The notes beneath the pieces were generated by a model, which saw only the letters and a list, made by a program, of their open reading frames with translations, ran no database searches and was not told the origin of the DNA. From assembly GCA_900299005.1 (NCBI GenBank), contig OMID01000067.1:1-64000 (forward strand): a DNA stretch of 64,000 bases. The letters run 5' to 3'. A program made the position numbers and the translations under genes. The DNA comes from Oxalobacteraceae bacterium (GTDB taxonomy: Bacteria > Pseudomonadota > Gammaproteobacteria > Burkholderiales > Burkholderiaceae_D). Shown here piece by piece: positions 33,962 to 42,084 of this stretch. How positions within the stretch are numbered: position 1 is the first letter of the stretch; every line of letters begins with the position of its first letter.

Positions 33962-34633
33962 ATGCTAAAGCTACACAACGTGAGCGCGCGTATCGCTGGC
34001 ATCACGGTCTTGCGCGGCATTGAGACGGCGTTTGGGCCAGGCCAGCTGCTGGCGGTCGTGGGTCGCAATGGCGCGGGAAAGACCACCCTGCTGCGAGCCA
34101 TCATGGGTCTGCTGCCACTGTCCGCCGGAAGCATCACCATTAACGGCACGGAGCTGACGACCTTGCCTGGGCATCGTCGTACCGAATTCGGCATTGGTTA
34201 TGCGCCCGAAGAACGGGTGATGTACCCCACCTTCACGGTTGAGGAGAATCTGCGCCTGCCTTGCGAAGTGCTGGGGCTTGCTGAAGCCGAAATCAAACGA
34301 AGACTGGAGCGTGTGTTGGAAGTCGTGCCTCAACTAGAACCGATGCTCGGACGTTCTGGTGCTGCCTTGTCCGGCGGGCAGGGAAAAATGGCCGCGCTGG
34401 GGCGCGCATTGATGGCGGGCACGCAGCTGGTGCTGCTGGACGAACCTTTCCAGGGGCTGGCGCCAGTGCTCGCCAATCAGTACGCAGAGTCGCTTCGCAA
34501 GCTGCATGAGCTTGATCCTTCATTGTGCATGGTCGTCACCGAATCCAATCGCAGCTTACTGCGTGATTTGCCAGATGCCACGCTCACGTTGGAGCGTGGC
34601 GAACTGGTCGAGGGCGATACGCTGACTCACTGA
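33962..34633 (+). CDS. Branched-chain amino acid-type ABC ATPase (LivF-like)
   Basis: A 223-residue ATPase with Walker A 'GRNGAGKTT', the LivF-type 'FGIGYAPEERVMYPTFTVEENL', signature 'LSGGQGKMAALGRALM' and Walker B 'LVLLDEPFQGLAP'. It follows the LivG-like gene after 1 bp and closes the five-gene transporter. It is followed by a 92-bp space before the aldehyde dehydrogenase, short enough for one transcript. Confidence 0.92.
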   Translation: MLKLHNVSARIAGITVLRGIETAFGPGQLLAVVGRNGAGKTTLLRAIMGLLPLSAGSITINGTELTTLPGHRRTEFGIGYAPEERVMYPTFTVEENLRLPCEVLGLAEAEIKRRLERVLEVVPQLEPMLGRSGAALSGGQGKMAALGRALMAGTQLVLLDEPFQGLAPVLANQYAESLRKLHELDPSLCMVVTESNRSLLRDLPDATLTLERGELVEGDTLTH

Positions 34634-34725
34634 GGCAGGGCTGATCATTCGAGGCTACTCAGCAATACCGATAACACCGATAACACAAGCAACAACGACA
34701 ATAAGACAACAGCGGAGAGACTACT

Positions 34726-36159
34726 ATGCCAACCCTGCTCATCGACGGCAAATGGGTGTCAGCCACCGGCGGACAATCGATCGACGTGATTAATCCCTGC
34801 GATGCCAAGGCTTATGCAAGCCTTGACCGCGGTACCGACGCTGACGTTGACCTGGCGGTCAAAGCGGCCCGCCGCGCCATGGACGGCGCGTGGGGCAGAC
34901 TGACGGCGACCGAGCGTGGTCGTATTCTGGTCAAGGCAGGAGAACTGATCCTCAAGCATGGCGATGCCATTGCAGAGATCGAAGCACGCGATACCGGTAA
35001 GCCGATGTCTGTTGCTCGGGCTGATGTGGTCGCGGTTGCGCGCTATTTCGAATTTTATGGCGGCGCAGCGGACAAACACCACGGCGAACAACTTCCCTAC
35101 CTGAGTGGCTATAACGTGCAAGTCGTGCGTGAACCCCATGGCGTGGCTGGTCTCATCATCCCCTGGAATTATCCGGCGCAAATGTTCGGCCGCACGGTGG
35201 CCCCAGCACTTGCCGCCGGTAATGCGTGCGTGCTCAAGCCCTCCGAAGATGCCTGCATGTCAGGTCTGAAGCTGGCCGAGCTGATGATGGAAGCCGGTTT
35301 GCCCGCAGGTGCGCTGAATCTGGTGACCGGCTATGGTTATGAAGCCGGCGCCGCGCTGACCTCGCACCCGGACATCAACTACATGAGCTTTACCGGGTCG
35401 CCGGAGGTCGGCACGATGGTGCAGGAGGCCACGGCGAAAAATGCGGTGCCCTGTGCGCTTGAACTGGGTGGCAAGTCTCCACAAATTGTGTTTGAGGACG
35501 CTGACCTCGATAAGGCCTTGCCTATCATCGTCAAGGCGATTACCCAAAATGCCGGTCAGACATGCTCTGCCGGTAGTCGTCTGCTGGTTCACGAAAGCAT
35601 CTACGACACCTTTGTCGGGCGAGTCGCCGAAGCCTTCAAAAAGGTCAAGGTTGGCACACCGGAGATGGATTTCGATTGCGGCCCTATCGTCAACAAAAAA
35701 CAATTTGACCGCGTCAATGGCTTCATTGACGAAGCCATCAAGACAGGGGTGCCGTTGCTGGCGCAGGCCACAATTGCCCAGGGCTGCTCGAAGGACGGCT
35801 ACTTTGTGGCACCCGCACTGTTTGGCGCCGTGCCTCGCGATCACCGGCTGGCATGCAAGGAGGTCTTTGGTCCGGTGCTGGCTGCGATGCCTTTCAAGGA
35901 TGAGGAAGATGCGGTCCACTTGGCCAATGCGACCGAATACGGTCTGGTGTCGGGCGTCTGGACCGAGAACGGCGGACGCCAGGCACGCATGGCCAAGCGC
36001 ATTCAGACCGGTCAGGTATTCATCAATTGCTACGGCGCCGGTGGCGGGGTCGAGCTGCCATTCGGTGGCATGAAGCGCAGCGGTCATGGCCGTGAAAAAG
36101 GCTTCATGGCGCTGGAAGAATTCAGCACCATCAAAACTATCGTTTTGCACCACGGATAA
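34726..36159 (+). CDS. Aldehyde dehydrogenase family protein
   Basis: A 477-residue NAD(P)-dependent aldehyde dehydrogenase. Seen: 'EPHGVAGLIIPWNYPAQMFGRTVAPALAAGNACVLKPSED' (coenzyme-binding strand with the conserved Asn and Lys), 'FTGSPEVG', catalytic Glu246 in 'LELGGKSPQIV', catalytic Cys280 in 'QNAGQTCSAGSRL', 'KEVFGPVLAAMPF' and the C-terminal 'PFGGMKRSGHGREKG'. All catalytic parts are intact. With the zinc alcohol dehydrogenase two genes on, it would take an alcohol via the aldehyde to the acid. The exact substrate is unknown. Confidence 0.93.
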   Translation: MPTLLIDGKWVSATGGQSIDVINPCDAKAYASLDRGTDADVDLAVKAARRAMDGAWGRLTATERGRILVKAGELILKHGDAIAEIEARDTGKPMSVARADVVAVARYFEFYGGAADKHHGEQLPYLSGYNVQVVREPHGVAGLIIPWNYPAQMFGRTVAPALAAGNACVLKPSEDACMSGLKLAELMMEAGLPAGALNLVTGYGYEAGAALTSHPDINYMSFTGSPEVGTMVQEATAKNAVPCALELGGKSPQIVFEDADLDKALPIIVKAITQNAGQTCSAGSRLLVHESIYDTFVGRVAEAFKKVKVGTPEMDFDCGPIVNKKQFDRVNGFIDEAIKTGVPLLAQATIAQGCSKDGYFVAPALFGAVPRDHRLACKEVFGPVLAAMPFKDEEDAVHLANATEYGLVSGVWTENGGRQARMAKRIQTGQVFINCYGAGGGVELPFGGMKRSGHGREKGFMALEEFSTIKTIVLHHG

Positions 36160-36201
36160 ACACACTGGGTTGGTCAACGACTCAGCCTCATCGGAGAGAT
36201 C

Positions 36202-36957
36202 ATGGGACAGCTTCAGGGAAAAATAGCCATCATTACCGGCGCCGGCAGCGGCTTTGGCGAGGGCATGGCGCAAGCGTATGTGCACGAGGGAGCCAAGGTC
36301 ATTATTGCTGATCTGAATGCCGACGCTGGAGAGCGCGTGGCCAAGGCACTGGGCGCCAACGCCAAAGCGATAGCGACTGACGTGGCGAACGCTGATTCGG
36401 TCAATGCCATGGTCAACGCCTGTGTTGATGCCTTTGGTGTGCCGGATATCGTGATCAACAATGCCGGTACCACGCACAAGAACCAGCCCATGCTGCAAGT
36501 CGACGAAAAAACCTTCGACCGCATGTTCGCGGTGAATGTGAAGTCGATTTATTACATGGCACATGCCGTGATACCGCTCATGCGCGCGCGAGGCAAAGGC
36601 GGGGTGATCATCAATGTGGGCTCGACAGCAGGTATACGCCCGCGCCCGGGCCTGTCCTGGTACAACGGCTCCAAAGGTGCAGTCAATCTGCTCTCCAAAG
36701 CCATGGCCGTCGAGCTGGCTCCGGACAAGATCCGCGTAAATGCCTTGTGCCCGGTGATGGGGGCGACTGGTTTGCTGGGTGATTTCATGGGTGTGCCAGA
36801 CACGCCAGAAAACCGTGCGAAATTCGTCTCGACGATTCCGTTAGGCCGTTTCTGTGAGCCCCGCGACATGGCGGCGGCGGCCGTATTCCTGGGTACTGAC
36901 GCTGCTGAATTTTTGACCGGGCTGGAATTCCCGGTGGATGGTGGCCGCACCATTTGA
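36202..36957 (+). CDS. Short-chain dehydrogenase/reductase (SDR)
   Basis: A 251-residue classical SDR with cofactor motif 'ITGAGSGFGEG' near the N-terminus, 'NNAGTTH', catalytic Tyr154 and Lys158 in 'SWYNGSKGAVN', and 'FPVDGGRTI' at the end. An Asp after the second beta strand ('IIADLNAD') points to NAD(H) rather than NADP(H). A ribosome site (GGAGAG) precedes it. It sits between the aldehyde and alcohol dehydrogenases and probably oxidises or reduces another intermediate of the same pathway. Confidence 0.92.
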   Translation: MGQLQGKIAIITGAGSGFGEGMAQAYVHEGAKVIIADLNADAGERVAKALGANAKAIATDVANADSVNAMVNACVDAFGVPDIVINNAGTTHKNQPMLQVDEKTFDRMFAVNVKSIYYMAHAVIPLMRARGKGGVIINVGSTAGIRPRPGLSWYNGSKGAVNLLSKAMAVELAPDKIRVNALCPVMGATGLLGDFMGVPDTPENRAKFVSTIPLGRFCEPRDMAAAAVFLGTDAAEFLTGLEFPVDGGRTI

Positions 36958-36982
36958 TGTCATCGATTTCTCGGAGAAGCTC

Positions 36983-38107
36983 ATGAAGACACGCGCCGCC
37001 GTTCTGCATGCACTGGACCTGCAAGCCCCTTTCGCTGAGAGCAAACCGCTGAAAATCGAGGAAATCGAACTCGATGATCCGGGCGTGGGAGAGGTCCTGG
37101 TCAAGATGACTGCCGCCGGCCTGTGTCACTCAGATTTATCCGTCATTACCGGCGTGCGTCCACGCCCGGTACCGATGGCGCTCGGCCACGAGGCATCGGC
37201 AACGGTGGTGAAGGTGGGTGAAGGCGTGAGCCACCTCAAGACGGGTGACCGGGTGGTGCTGGTTTTCGTGCCCAGCTGCGGCACTTGCATGCCTTGCCAG
37301 GAAGGTCGTCCCGCCCTGTGCGAACCCGGCGCCGAAGCGAACGGCAAGGGCACGCTACTCTCGGGTGCTCGTCGCTTGCATCTGGGTGAGCAGGCAGTGA
37401 ACCATCATGTGGGCGTGTCGGCGTTTGCCGAGCATGCGGTCGTGTCTTCCCGCTCGTGCGTGAAGATCGAGGCCGACATGGATCCCGTGGAATCAGCCCT
37501 GTTTGGTTGCGCGGTGCTCACGGGTGTGGGCGCGGTCGTCAATACCGCCCGGTTGCAGCCCGGCCAGACGGCGGCGGTGATCGGTCTGGGTGGTGTGGGT
37601 ATGTGTTCGCTGTTGGGGGTAGTCGCGTCTGGCGCTCGCGATGTCGTGGCAATCGATCTGAACGACAAAAAACTGGAGATAGCACGCGAATTGGGCGCGA
37701 CCTTCACCGTCAACGCACGCGATCCTGATGCAGCCGCCAAAGTGAAGGAGCACACCAAAGGTGGCGTGGATTTTTCATTCGAGATGGCCGGTGTTACGCC
37801 CGCCATGGAACTGGCGTATCGTGTGGCGCGCCGCGGAGGTACCACAGTAACGGCCAGCCTGTTTCACCCTCAGCATCTCTGGCCGGTGCAGCAAGTCAGT
37901 CTGGTGGCAGAGGAACGCACGATCAAGGGCAGCTACATTGGTTCGTGCGTGCCCTCGCGCGATGTTCCTCGGTACATTGGTCTTTACCAGCGCGGCAAGC
38001 TGCCCATTAACAGACTGCTGGGCGAACGTCTCAAGCTCGAGGAGATCAACCGGGGCTTCGACAAACTTGATGCCGGTGAAAGCATGCGCGATCTGGTGGT
38101 GTTCTGA
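36983..38107 (+). CDS. Zinc-dependent alcohol dehydrogenase (class III-like MDR)
   Basis: A 374-residue medium-chain dehydrogenase; the start at 36983 follows GGAGA. Seen: catalytic zinc ligands Cys48 ('GLCHSDLS') and His69-Glu70 ('GHEAS'), structural zinc cysteines 99, 102, 105 and 113, and the NAD-binding 'GLGGVGMCSLLGVVASGARDVVAIDLND' fold. The longer form resembles class III or NAD-dependent aryl/benzyl alcohol enzymes. It ends the rightward transporter/dehydrogenase block. Confidence 0.92.
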   Translation: MKTRAAVLHALDLQAPFAESKPLKIEEIELDDPGVGEVLVKMTAAGLCHSDLSVITGVRPRPVPMALGHEASATVVKVGEGVSHLKTGDRVVLVFVPSCGTCMPCQEGRPALCEPGAEANGKGTLLSGARRLHLGEQAVNHHVGVSAFAEHAVVSSRSCVKIEADMDPVESALFGCAVLTGVGAVVNTARLQPGQTAAVIGLGGVGMCSLLGVVASGARDVVAIDLNDKKLEIARELGATFTVNARDPDAAAKVKEHTKGGVDFSFEMAGVTPAMELAYRVARRGGTTVTASLFHPQHLWPVQQVSLVAEERTIKGSYIGSCVPSRDVPRYIGLYQRGKLPINRLLGERLKLEEINRGFDKLDAGESMRDLVVF

Positions 38108-38150
38108 TCACTTGCCGAGCTTGTTGCTAAAGCGCTTTCCGAGGACTTTC

Positions 38151-38495
38151 CTAGCGCTTGCCCACAGACTGCGCGCCAACTGGCTTGGGTTTGCCCTGCG
38201 CGTCCGACAATCGGTATTTTGTCCTCCGGTCTCCCATCAGATCCCGCAAATCGCGAATGCTGATCTGTGTCACTTCATGCATGCGTATTAATAACGATGC
38301 GCCGACGGGCAGGGTGCGATGACGAATTTTGCTGATGACGGGCGGGGCTACTTCCAGGGCACGAGATAGGGCGGCATCGTTTTTGAGTTGCATACGTTCG
38401 CGTAACGTATCCAGCAGCAGATTTGGATCGTAGCTGGGCTGCGATGAGAGGGCATGCTGTGGCTGGCCTGCAGAGTGACGTTGCTGATGTTCCAT
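38151..38495 (-). CDS. Small helix-turn-helix protein
   Basis: A 114-residue protein; the start at 38495 has GAGGA just upstream. The middle part ('LLDTLRERMQLKNDAALSRALEVAPPVISKIRHRTLPVGASLLIRMHEVTQISIRDLRDLMG') looks like a lambda-repressor/Xre-type helix-turn-helix, ending in a basic tail. No ligand domain is seen. It is last in the leftward order after the subtilase, separated by 176 bp that include one arm of an inverted-repeat family (38586-38613). It may regulate the subtilase module or be independent. Confidence 0.68.
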   Translation of the reverse strand: MEHQQRHSAGQPQHALSSQPSYDPNLLLDTLRERMQLKNDAALSRALEVAPPVISKIRHRTLPVGASLLIRMHEVTQISIRDLRDLMGDRRTKYRLSDAQGKPKPVGAQSVGKR

Positions 38496-38585
38496 GGTTT
38501 TCCTCGCACATGAATTTGCCAGAACCGGCATGAACTGCCGGCTTGCATAAACGACATGACCACGCCAACAGGCAACAAGTTCCGC

Positions 38586-38613
38586 GCCGCCAGCGACCCA
38601 ACGAGATAGGTTC
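38586..38613. repeat. Single arm of the inverted-repeat element family
   Basis: These 28 bases match 25 of 28 bases at 54297-54324, the right arm and flank of the element described at 54213-54324; the last 13 (AACGAGATAGGTT) are identical. No opposing arm is seen nearby, so this is a partial copy. Confidence 0.6.
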
Positions 38614-38671
38614 TACGTCGCTGCCCCCCAAAAGAGGAAGAACCGGGCATGCCCGGCCCTCCCAAAGAGGT

Positions 38672-40546
38672 TCACCATAGCCCCGTACCGTAAGTGCGCG
38701 GCCCCATCATCTGACGGAACGATGCATAGGGATCCATGCTGCCCAAGCCTCCCATGCCTCCGAAGGCCCCGAATGATTGCGGCATCATCCTTGGGGGTTC
38801 CCGATACAAGGTGCTCAGCACTTGCAGGACTTGCGGTGAGAGCGCCTGATTGCCGAGGACAGATCCGAGCGATGTGCTGGCCATTGGTGATGGGTGCGCG
38901 GGGGCGAGTCCCACCGCTCTGAGCACATCGGGCAAGCCGAACCCTGTGCGACGTGGGTCGCCCACCATCACGGGCCGACAGGACATTTTGATGATGTGAA
39001 ACAGCCGCTCGACCCGCTCGGCTGTGCGAGGGCTGGTGCCTTGGAAATCCGGATGATGGGCAAGGACCAGGGCTGCAAGACCCGTCACGTGGGGTGCCGC
39101 CATGGAAGTTCCATCCCAGGCCGCAAAGTTATTGTCGGGGACTGAAGAGGTGATCGCTACGCCCGGCGCACAAACATCGACCTCCGGTCCGAAGCAACTA
39201 AAGCGTGCCGAGAAAAATCCGTTCGAATCAATTTGCGGCGTAATGGTCTGGACGTGGTAGCTGTCTGAGGGGAATTCATTCAATTTGCCGATGGCTGCCA
39301 CCGCGAGTACCTGTGATGACGATGCCGGGTACTGCACTGGGCCACCCGAATTCCCGGCGGCGACGATACAAGCGACCCCAGCCTGCTTTGCGCGCAAGAT
39401 CTGCTGTTCCAGTGCCTCGGAGGGTTCTACACCACCCAGACTGAGATTAACGACGTCAACCTGCTTCTCGATGCAGTATTCAAGTGCATCAATGAGTTGA
39501 CTGATCTGGCCACCGGGGAAGAGTTTGCACGAATGAACCTCAGCCTCGGGTGCGAAGCCGCGTATGCCCCAGGAAGAATCGAGTCCGGAGATAATGCCCG
39601 CGCAATGAGAGCCATGGGAAATCGTGTCGATGTTCCAGCCACTGCTTTGCGTTTTGTTGAGTACATCATAGCCACGCGTGATTTTTGATAAATCCTGATG
39701 ACTATTGGCAGCGCCGGAATCGACGATGGCAATACGTATGCCCTGACCTCGATAATGGGACGGAATCTGATCCAGCCGCATTGCTTTCTGACCCCAAGTC
39801 AGTTGCTGCTGAGTAGGAAAGTTAGCGAGTGTGGGCCATGCAGACAGCGCTTGCAGACCGATAACATTCATCTCGGCGTTGCTGATGTCAGGTTGTTCCA
39901 CGCAGAAGCTCCAGTAGTCAGCACGGGGCTTGATATAGAGCTTGCGAAGGCTTTGCGCTGTCTCTCCGTAGAGCGTGAGCTTGACGCGGCCGCTGGCATC
40001 GGTCACGTCCATTGCCGGTAATAGCGAACCGAACAGATACACTTCGGCATCTTTGACGGGCATATTGTTTGCGCCGAGCACAAGGAATTCTGCGGTAAAC
40101 GCCGAACCGGACACCGGAAGATTGCAATTGACGAGGGAGGTCTGCGGATAATTCACCTCCAGCAGTTGCAAGGGCAGATCGCGCTCTACAATCAACTGGC
40201 CCTGCGACTGCAGCGACAAGGCGCTCGCCTTCTCATCACTCATGCGTGCCACCAGCACGGTGGCGCCATCCGGCACGCCTGCGGCCAGTGCGCCAACACC
40301 TGACCGCGGACCGACCTTGTCGATGATGTCAATATCCGGACTGTCGCGCAATGCCTGCTCGACTGCAGAGAACTGTAATGGCGAGAGTCCCATCATCTGC
40401 ATACCGGGTGAGCGGCGAGGTGCGATGACGAACTGTCCCTTGCGTGATTTGACCGATCGCCGCTTACCCTCTTGCGCAGTGGTGCTGGTGTCCGGTGCGC
40501 GGTCAGTCTGCGAGCCCGATGCTGCGGGCTCTGATTTCGGTGCCAT
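38672..40546 (-). CDS. S8 subtilisin-like serine peptidase with propeptide-like N-terminal domain
   Basis: A 624-residue subtilase; the ATG at 40546 follows AAAGGA. Catalytic triad: Asp276 ('IAIVDSGAAN'), His311 ('SHGSHCAGI') and Ser481 ('WDGTSMAAPHVTG'), all intact, with the 'AAGNSGGPV' oxyanion segment. Before it: a basic Ser/Thr/Pro-rich start with no signal peptide, a domain at about residues 37-128 that resembles an inhibitor-I9-type propeptide ('GQFVIAPR', 'IDIIDKVGP', 'LIVERDLPL'), and an Ig-like region at about 140-225. The tail is Met/Gly/Phe-rich. The same prodomain-like pattern recurs in the separate 86-residue gene upstream. Lack of a signal suggests cytoplasmic action or unusual export. 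Confidence 0.88.
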   Translation of the reverse strand: MAPKSEPAASGSQTDRAPDTSTTAQEGKRRSVKSRKGQFVIAPRRSPGMQMMGLSPLQFSAVEQALRDSPDIDIIDKVGPRSGVGALAAGVPDGATVLVARMSDEKASALSLQSQGQLIVERDLPLQLLEVNYPQTSLVNCNLPVSGSAFTAEFLVLGANNMPVKDAEVYLFGSLLPAMDVTDASGRVKLTLYGETAQSLRKLYIKPRADYWSFCVEQPDISNAEMNVIGLQALSAWPTLANFPTQQQLTWGQKAMRLDQIPSHYRGQGIRIAIVDSGAANSHQDLSKITRGYDVLNKTQSSGWNIDTISHGSHCAGIISGLDSSWGIRGFAPEAEVHSCKLFPGGQISQLIDALEYCIEKQVDVVNLSLGGVEPSEALEQQILRAKQAGVACIVAAGNSGGPVQYPASSSQVLAVAAIGKLNEFPSDSYHVQTITPQIDSNGFFSARFSCFGPEVDVCAPGVAITSSVPDNNFAAWDGTSMAAPHVTGLAALVLAHHPDFQGTSPRTAERVERLFHIIKMSCRPVMVGDPRRTGFGLPDVLRAVGLAPAHPSPMASTSLGSVLGNQALSPQVLQVLSTLYREPPRMMPQSFGAFGGMGGLGSMDPYASFRQMMGPRTYGTGLW

Positions 40547-40599
40547 GTTGATCCTTTCTGCGAAATGAATCACCAGTTACGCTGGCGTCGCTTGTGCTG

Positions 40600-40860
40600 T
40601 CACATGCCAAACATGGAAAGCGGTTGATCCGGTTCGATTTTCAGTCCACCGGAGTGCGTAAAGCGCTCTTGCAACTCCGCTGCCTTTGCATGCGCCATCT
40701 CATACACGGCCGTGTGTGGGGTATCGATGGGGCCCAGCGTGTCAATCAACTGCAAGCCGGGATCCTGATGGCTGGACTGAATGAATTGACTCAGTTTGCC
40801 GGGGTCGTTGCAGCTGATGAGGTACCGTCCCGAGTCAGGTCCGCCTTCGAATGCGTGCAT
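40600..40860 (-). CDS. Small protein resembling a free-standing subtilase propeptide (I9-like)
   Basis: An 86-residue protein with no known-family name. It aligns by eye with the N-terminal domain of the neighbouring subtilase: 'GRYLIS' with 'GQFVIA', 'QDPGLQLIDTLGP' with 'DSPDIDIIDKVGP', 'MAHAKAAEL' with 'MSDEKASAL' and 'LKIEPDQPL' with 'LIVERDLPL'. Propeptides of this shape fold the protease and inhibit it, and free-standing I9-like inhibitors are known in other organisms. No signal peptide; the ribosome site is weak. It lies between the repeat protein and the protease on the same strand. Function as inhibitor or chaperone is inference. Confidence 0.65.
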   Translation of the reverse strand: MHAFEGGPDSGRYLISCNDPGKLSQFIQSSHQDPGLQLIDTLGPIDTPHTAVYEMAHAKAAELQERFTHSGGLKIEPDQPLSMFGM

Positions 40861-40928
40861 GAAAATTCCAGTGGAATGCCTGTCGCATGGCGACAGGCGT
40901 TTCTATTGAGCTGATCGGTGCGAGCTCG

Positions 40929-41801
40929 TCAGTGCAGCGTCTGCTGGCCGCCTGAATATCCCTGCTGACCACTCGCCTGATATCCTTGCTGTTGCTGCTG
41001 GGCGAGCTGCTGGAGCATCGCCTGCTGCAGCGGATCTGCCTGGAAGGGCAGCAGTCGACCCCACTGTCCTGCGCTGCCGCCGATTAAGCTGCCCATGCCC
41101 GACTGGCCAAAGAGGCCACCAATGGCACTACCGAGTGGCTGACCGATCTGTCCGAGCAGATTGCCGAAGAAGCCCTGGGGTGCCAGCCCTTGCGTCTGCT
41201 GTTGCTGCTGTTGCTGCTGTTGCTGCAGTTGCTGGGCATAGGCCTGTTGCAGCTGCTGAATCGGATCTATCGTGTAGGGCAACAGCTTTCCTGCGGGTCC
41301 AGCGATGTTGGCCATGACATGGCCGATGCCCGTGTATCCCGGCATGCTGCTGATGAGTGGCTGGCCAATCTGGCCGAGCAGATTGCCGTACAGGCTCTGG
41401 GGCGCGAGCTGCTGTGCATACGCCTGCTGCGCGTACGCCAACTGCACAGGATCGATCTGGAAAGGGAGAAGCCTCCCGAGCTGCCCCAAGGCACTACCTA
41501 TCGAGCCGCCTGATCCCGACTGGCCAAACATGCCGCCAATGGCGCTGCCCAGTGGCTGGCCGATCTGGCCGAGCAGATTGCCGAAGAATCCCTGCGGTGC
41601 GAGCTGCTGCATGGGCTGTTGCTGAAGTTGCTGTGCACAAGCTTGCTGCAGCCACTGGATGGGGTCTGCCTGAAAGGGCAGGAGGCCGCCAATGCCCTTG
41701 CCGATCAGACCACCCAGCGGTACTCCAGTCATGCCGCCAAATAGTCCTTGCGGCACCAATGCTTGCCCACCATAGCCGCCCCACTGCTGAATACCATTCA
41801 T
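40929..41801 (-). CDS. Q/G-rich four-repeat protein of unknown function
   Basis: A 290-residue protein I do not recognise. The ATG at 41801 has AGGAG upstream. Four units start with [L/V]xPQG(F/L)(F/Y)G and end with LLP(F/Y)xxDP(I/L/V)Q, at about residues 15-66, 67-131, 132-205 and 206-290. Between them are Gln-rich linkers, including an uninterrupted run of ten Gln after residue 192. Each unit has a glycine-zipper-like 'GNLLGQIGQPLGSAIGG' core, hydrophobic and potentially amphipathic. There is no signal peptide, enzyme motif or Cys framework. It leads the leftward module with the propeptide-like gene and the subtilase, so it may be the protease's substrate; that is inference. Confidence 0.78.
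   Translation of the reverse strand: MNGIQQWGGYGGQALVPQGLFGGMTGVPLGGLIGKGIGGLLPFQADPIQWLQQACAQQLQQQPMQQLAPQGFFGNLLGQIGQPLGSAIGGMFGQSGSGGSIGSALGQLGRLLPFQIDPVQLAYAQQAYAQQLAPQSLYGNLLGQIGQPLISSMPGYTGIGHVMANIAGPAGKLLPYTIDPIQQLQQAYAQQLQQQQQQQQQQTQGLAPQGFFGNLLGQIGQPLGSAIGGLFGQSGMGSLIGGSAGQWGRLLPFQADPLQQAMLQQLAQQQQQGYQASGQQGYSGGQQTLH
41197..41234. repeat. CTG/CAG-type triplet run inside the repeat gene
   Basis: A near-perfect array of TGC/TTG triplets encodes, on the minus strand, the ten-Gln run of the repeat protein. Such runs change length by slippage in units of one residue without breaking the frame. Confidence 0.8.
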
Positions 41802-42030
41802 GTTTGCTCCTCTTGTCTCGAAATGAAAAAGATGAGCCCGGGACATTCGCTTGCCCCGAGCCCATGGCAATGCGAATTTCACGCATCGCGCGATATCTAT
41901 GTTTGTCGGGCGCGGCGAGGAATGCAAACCAATCGGGGCCTTGCTTGAGTACTCTCAATCGGTGGGTGAGACTGTCAATACGGATCAAATGCAGTGTTGA
42001 AATTTTTGGGATGCCGAAGGTGACATATAT

Positions 42031-42063
42031 AAAAAACCGTGCATGCCTTAAGGCGATGCACGG
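42031..42063 (-). terminator. Strong intrinsic terminator after the lactate permease gene
   Basis: CCGTGCAT-GCCTTAAGGC-GATGCACGG forms a long, nearly perfect stem with a TTAA loop; on the minus strand it is followed by TTTTTTATAT. It lies 22 bp after the permease stop at 42085. Confidence 0.9.
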
Positions 42064-42084
42064 TCTGTGGGAGGTAGGGGAGGT

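Noticed and set aside
40980-41760. Short spaced repeats that could pass for a CRISPR array
   Set aside because: They keep one reading frame, encode the PQG...LLPF protein units, and unit spacing is not regular at DNA level.
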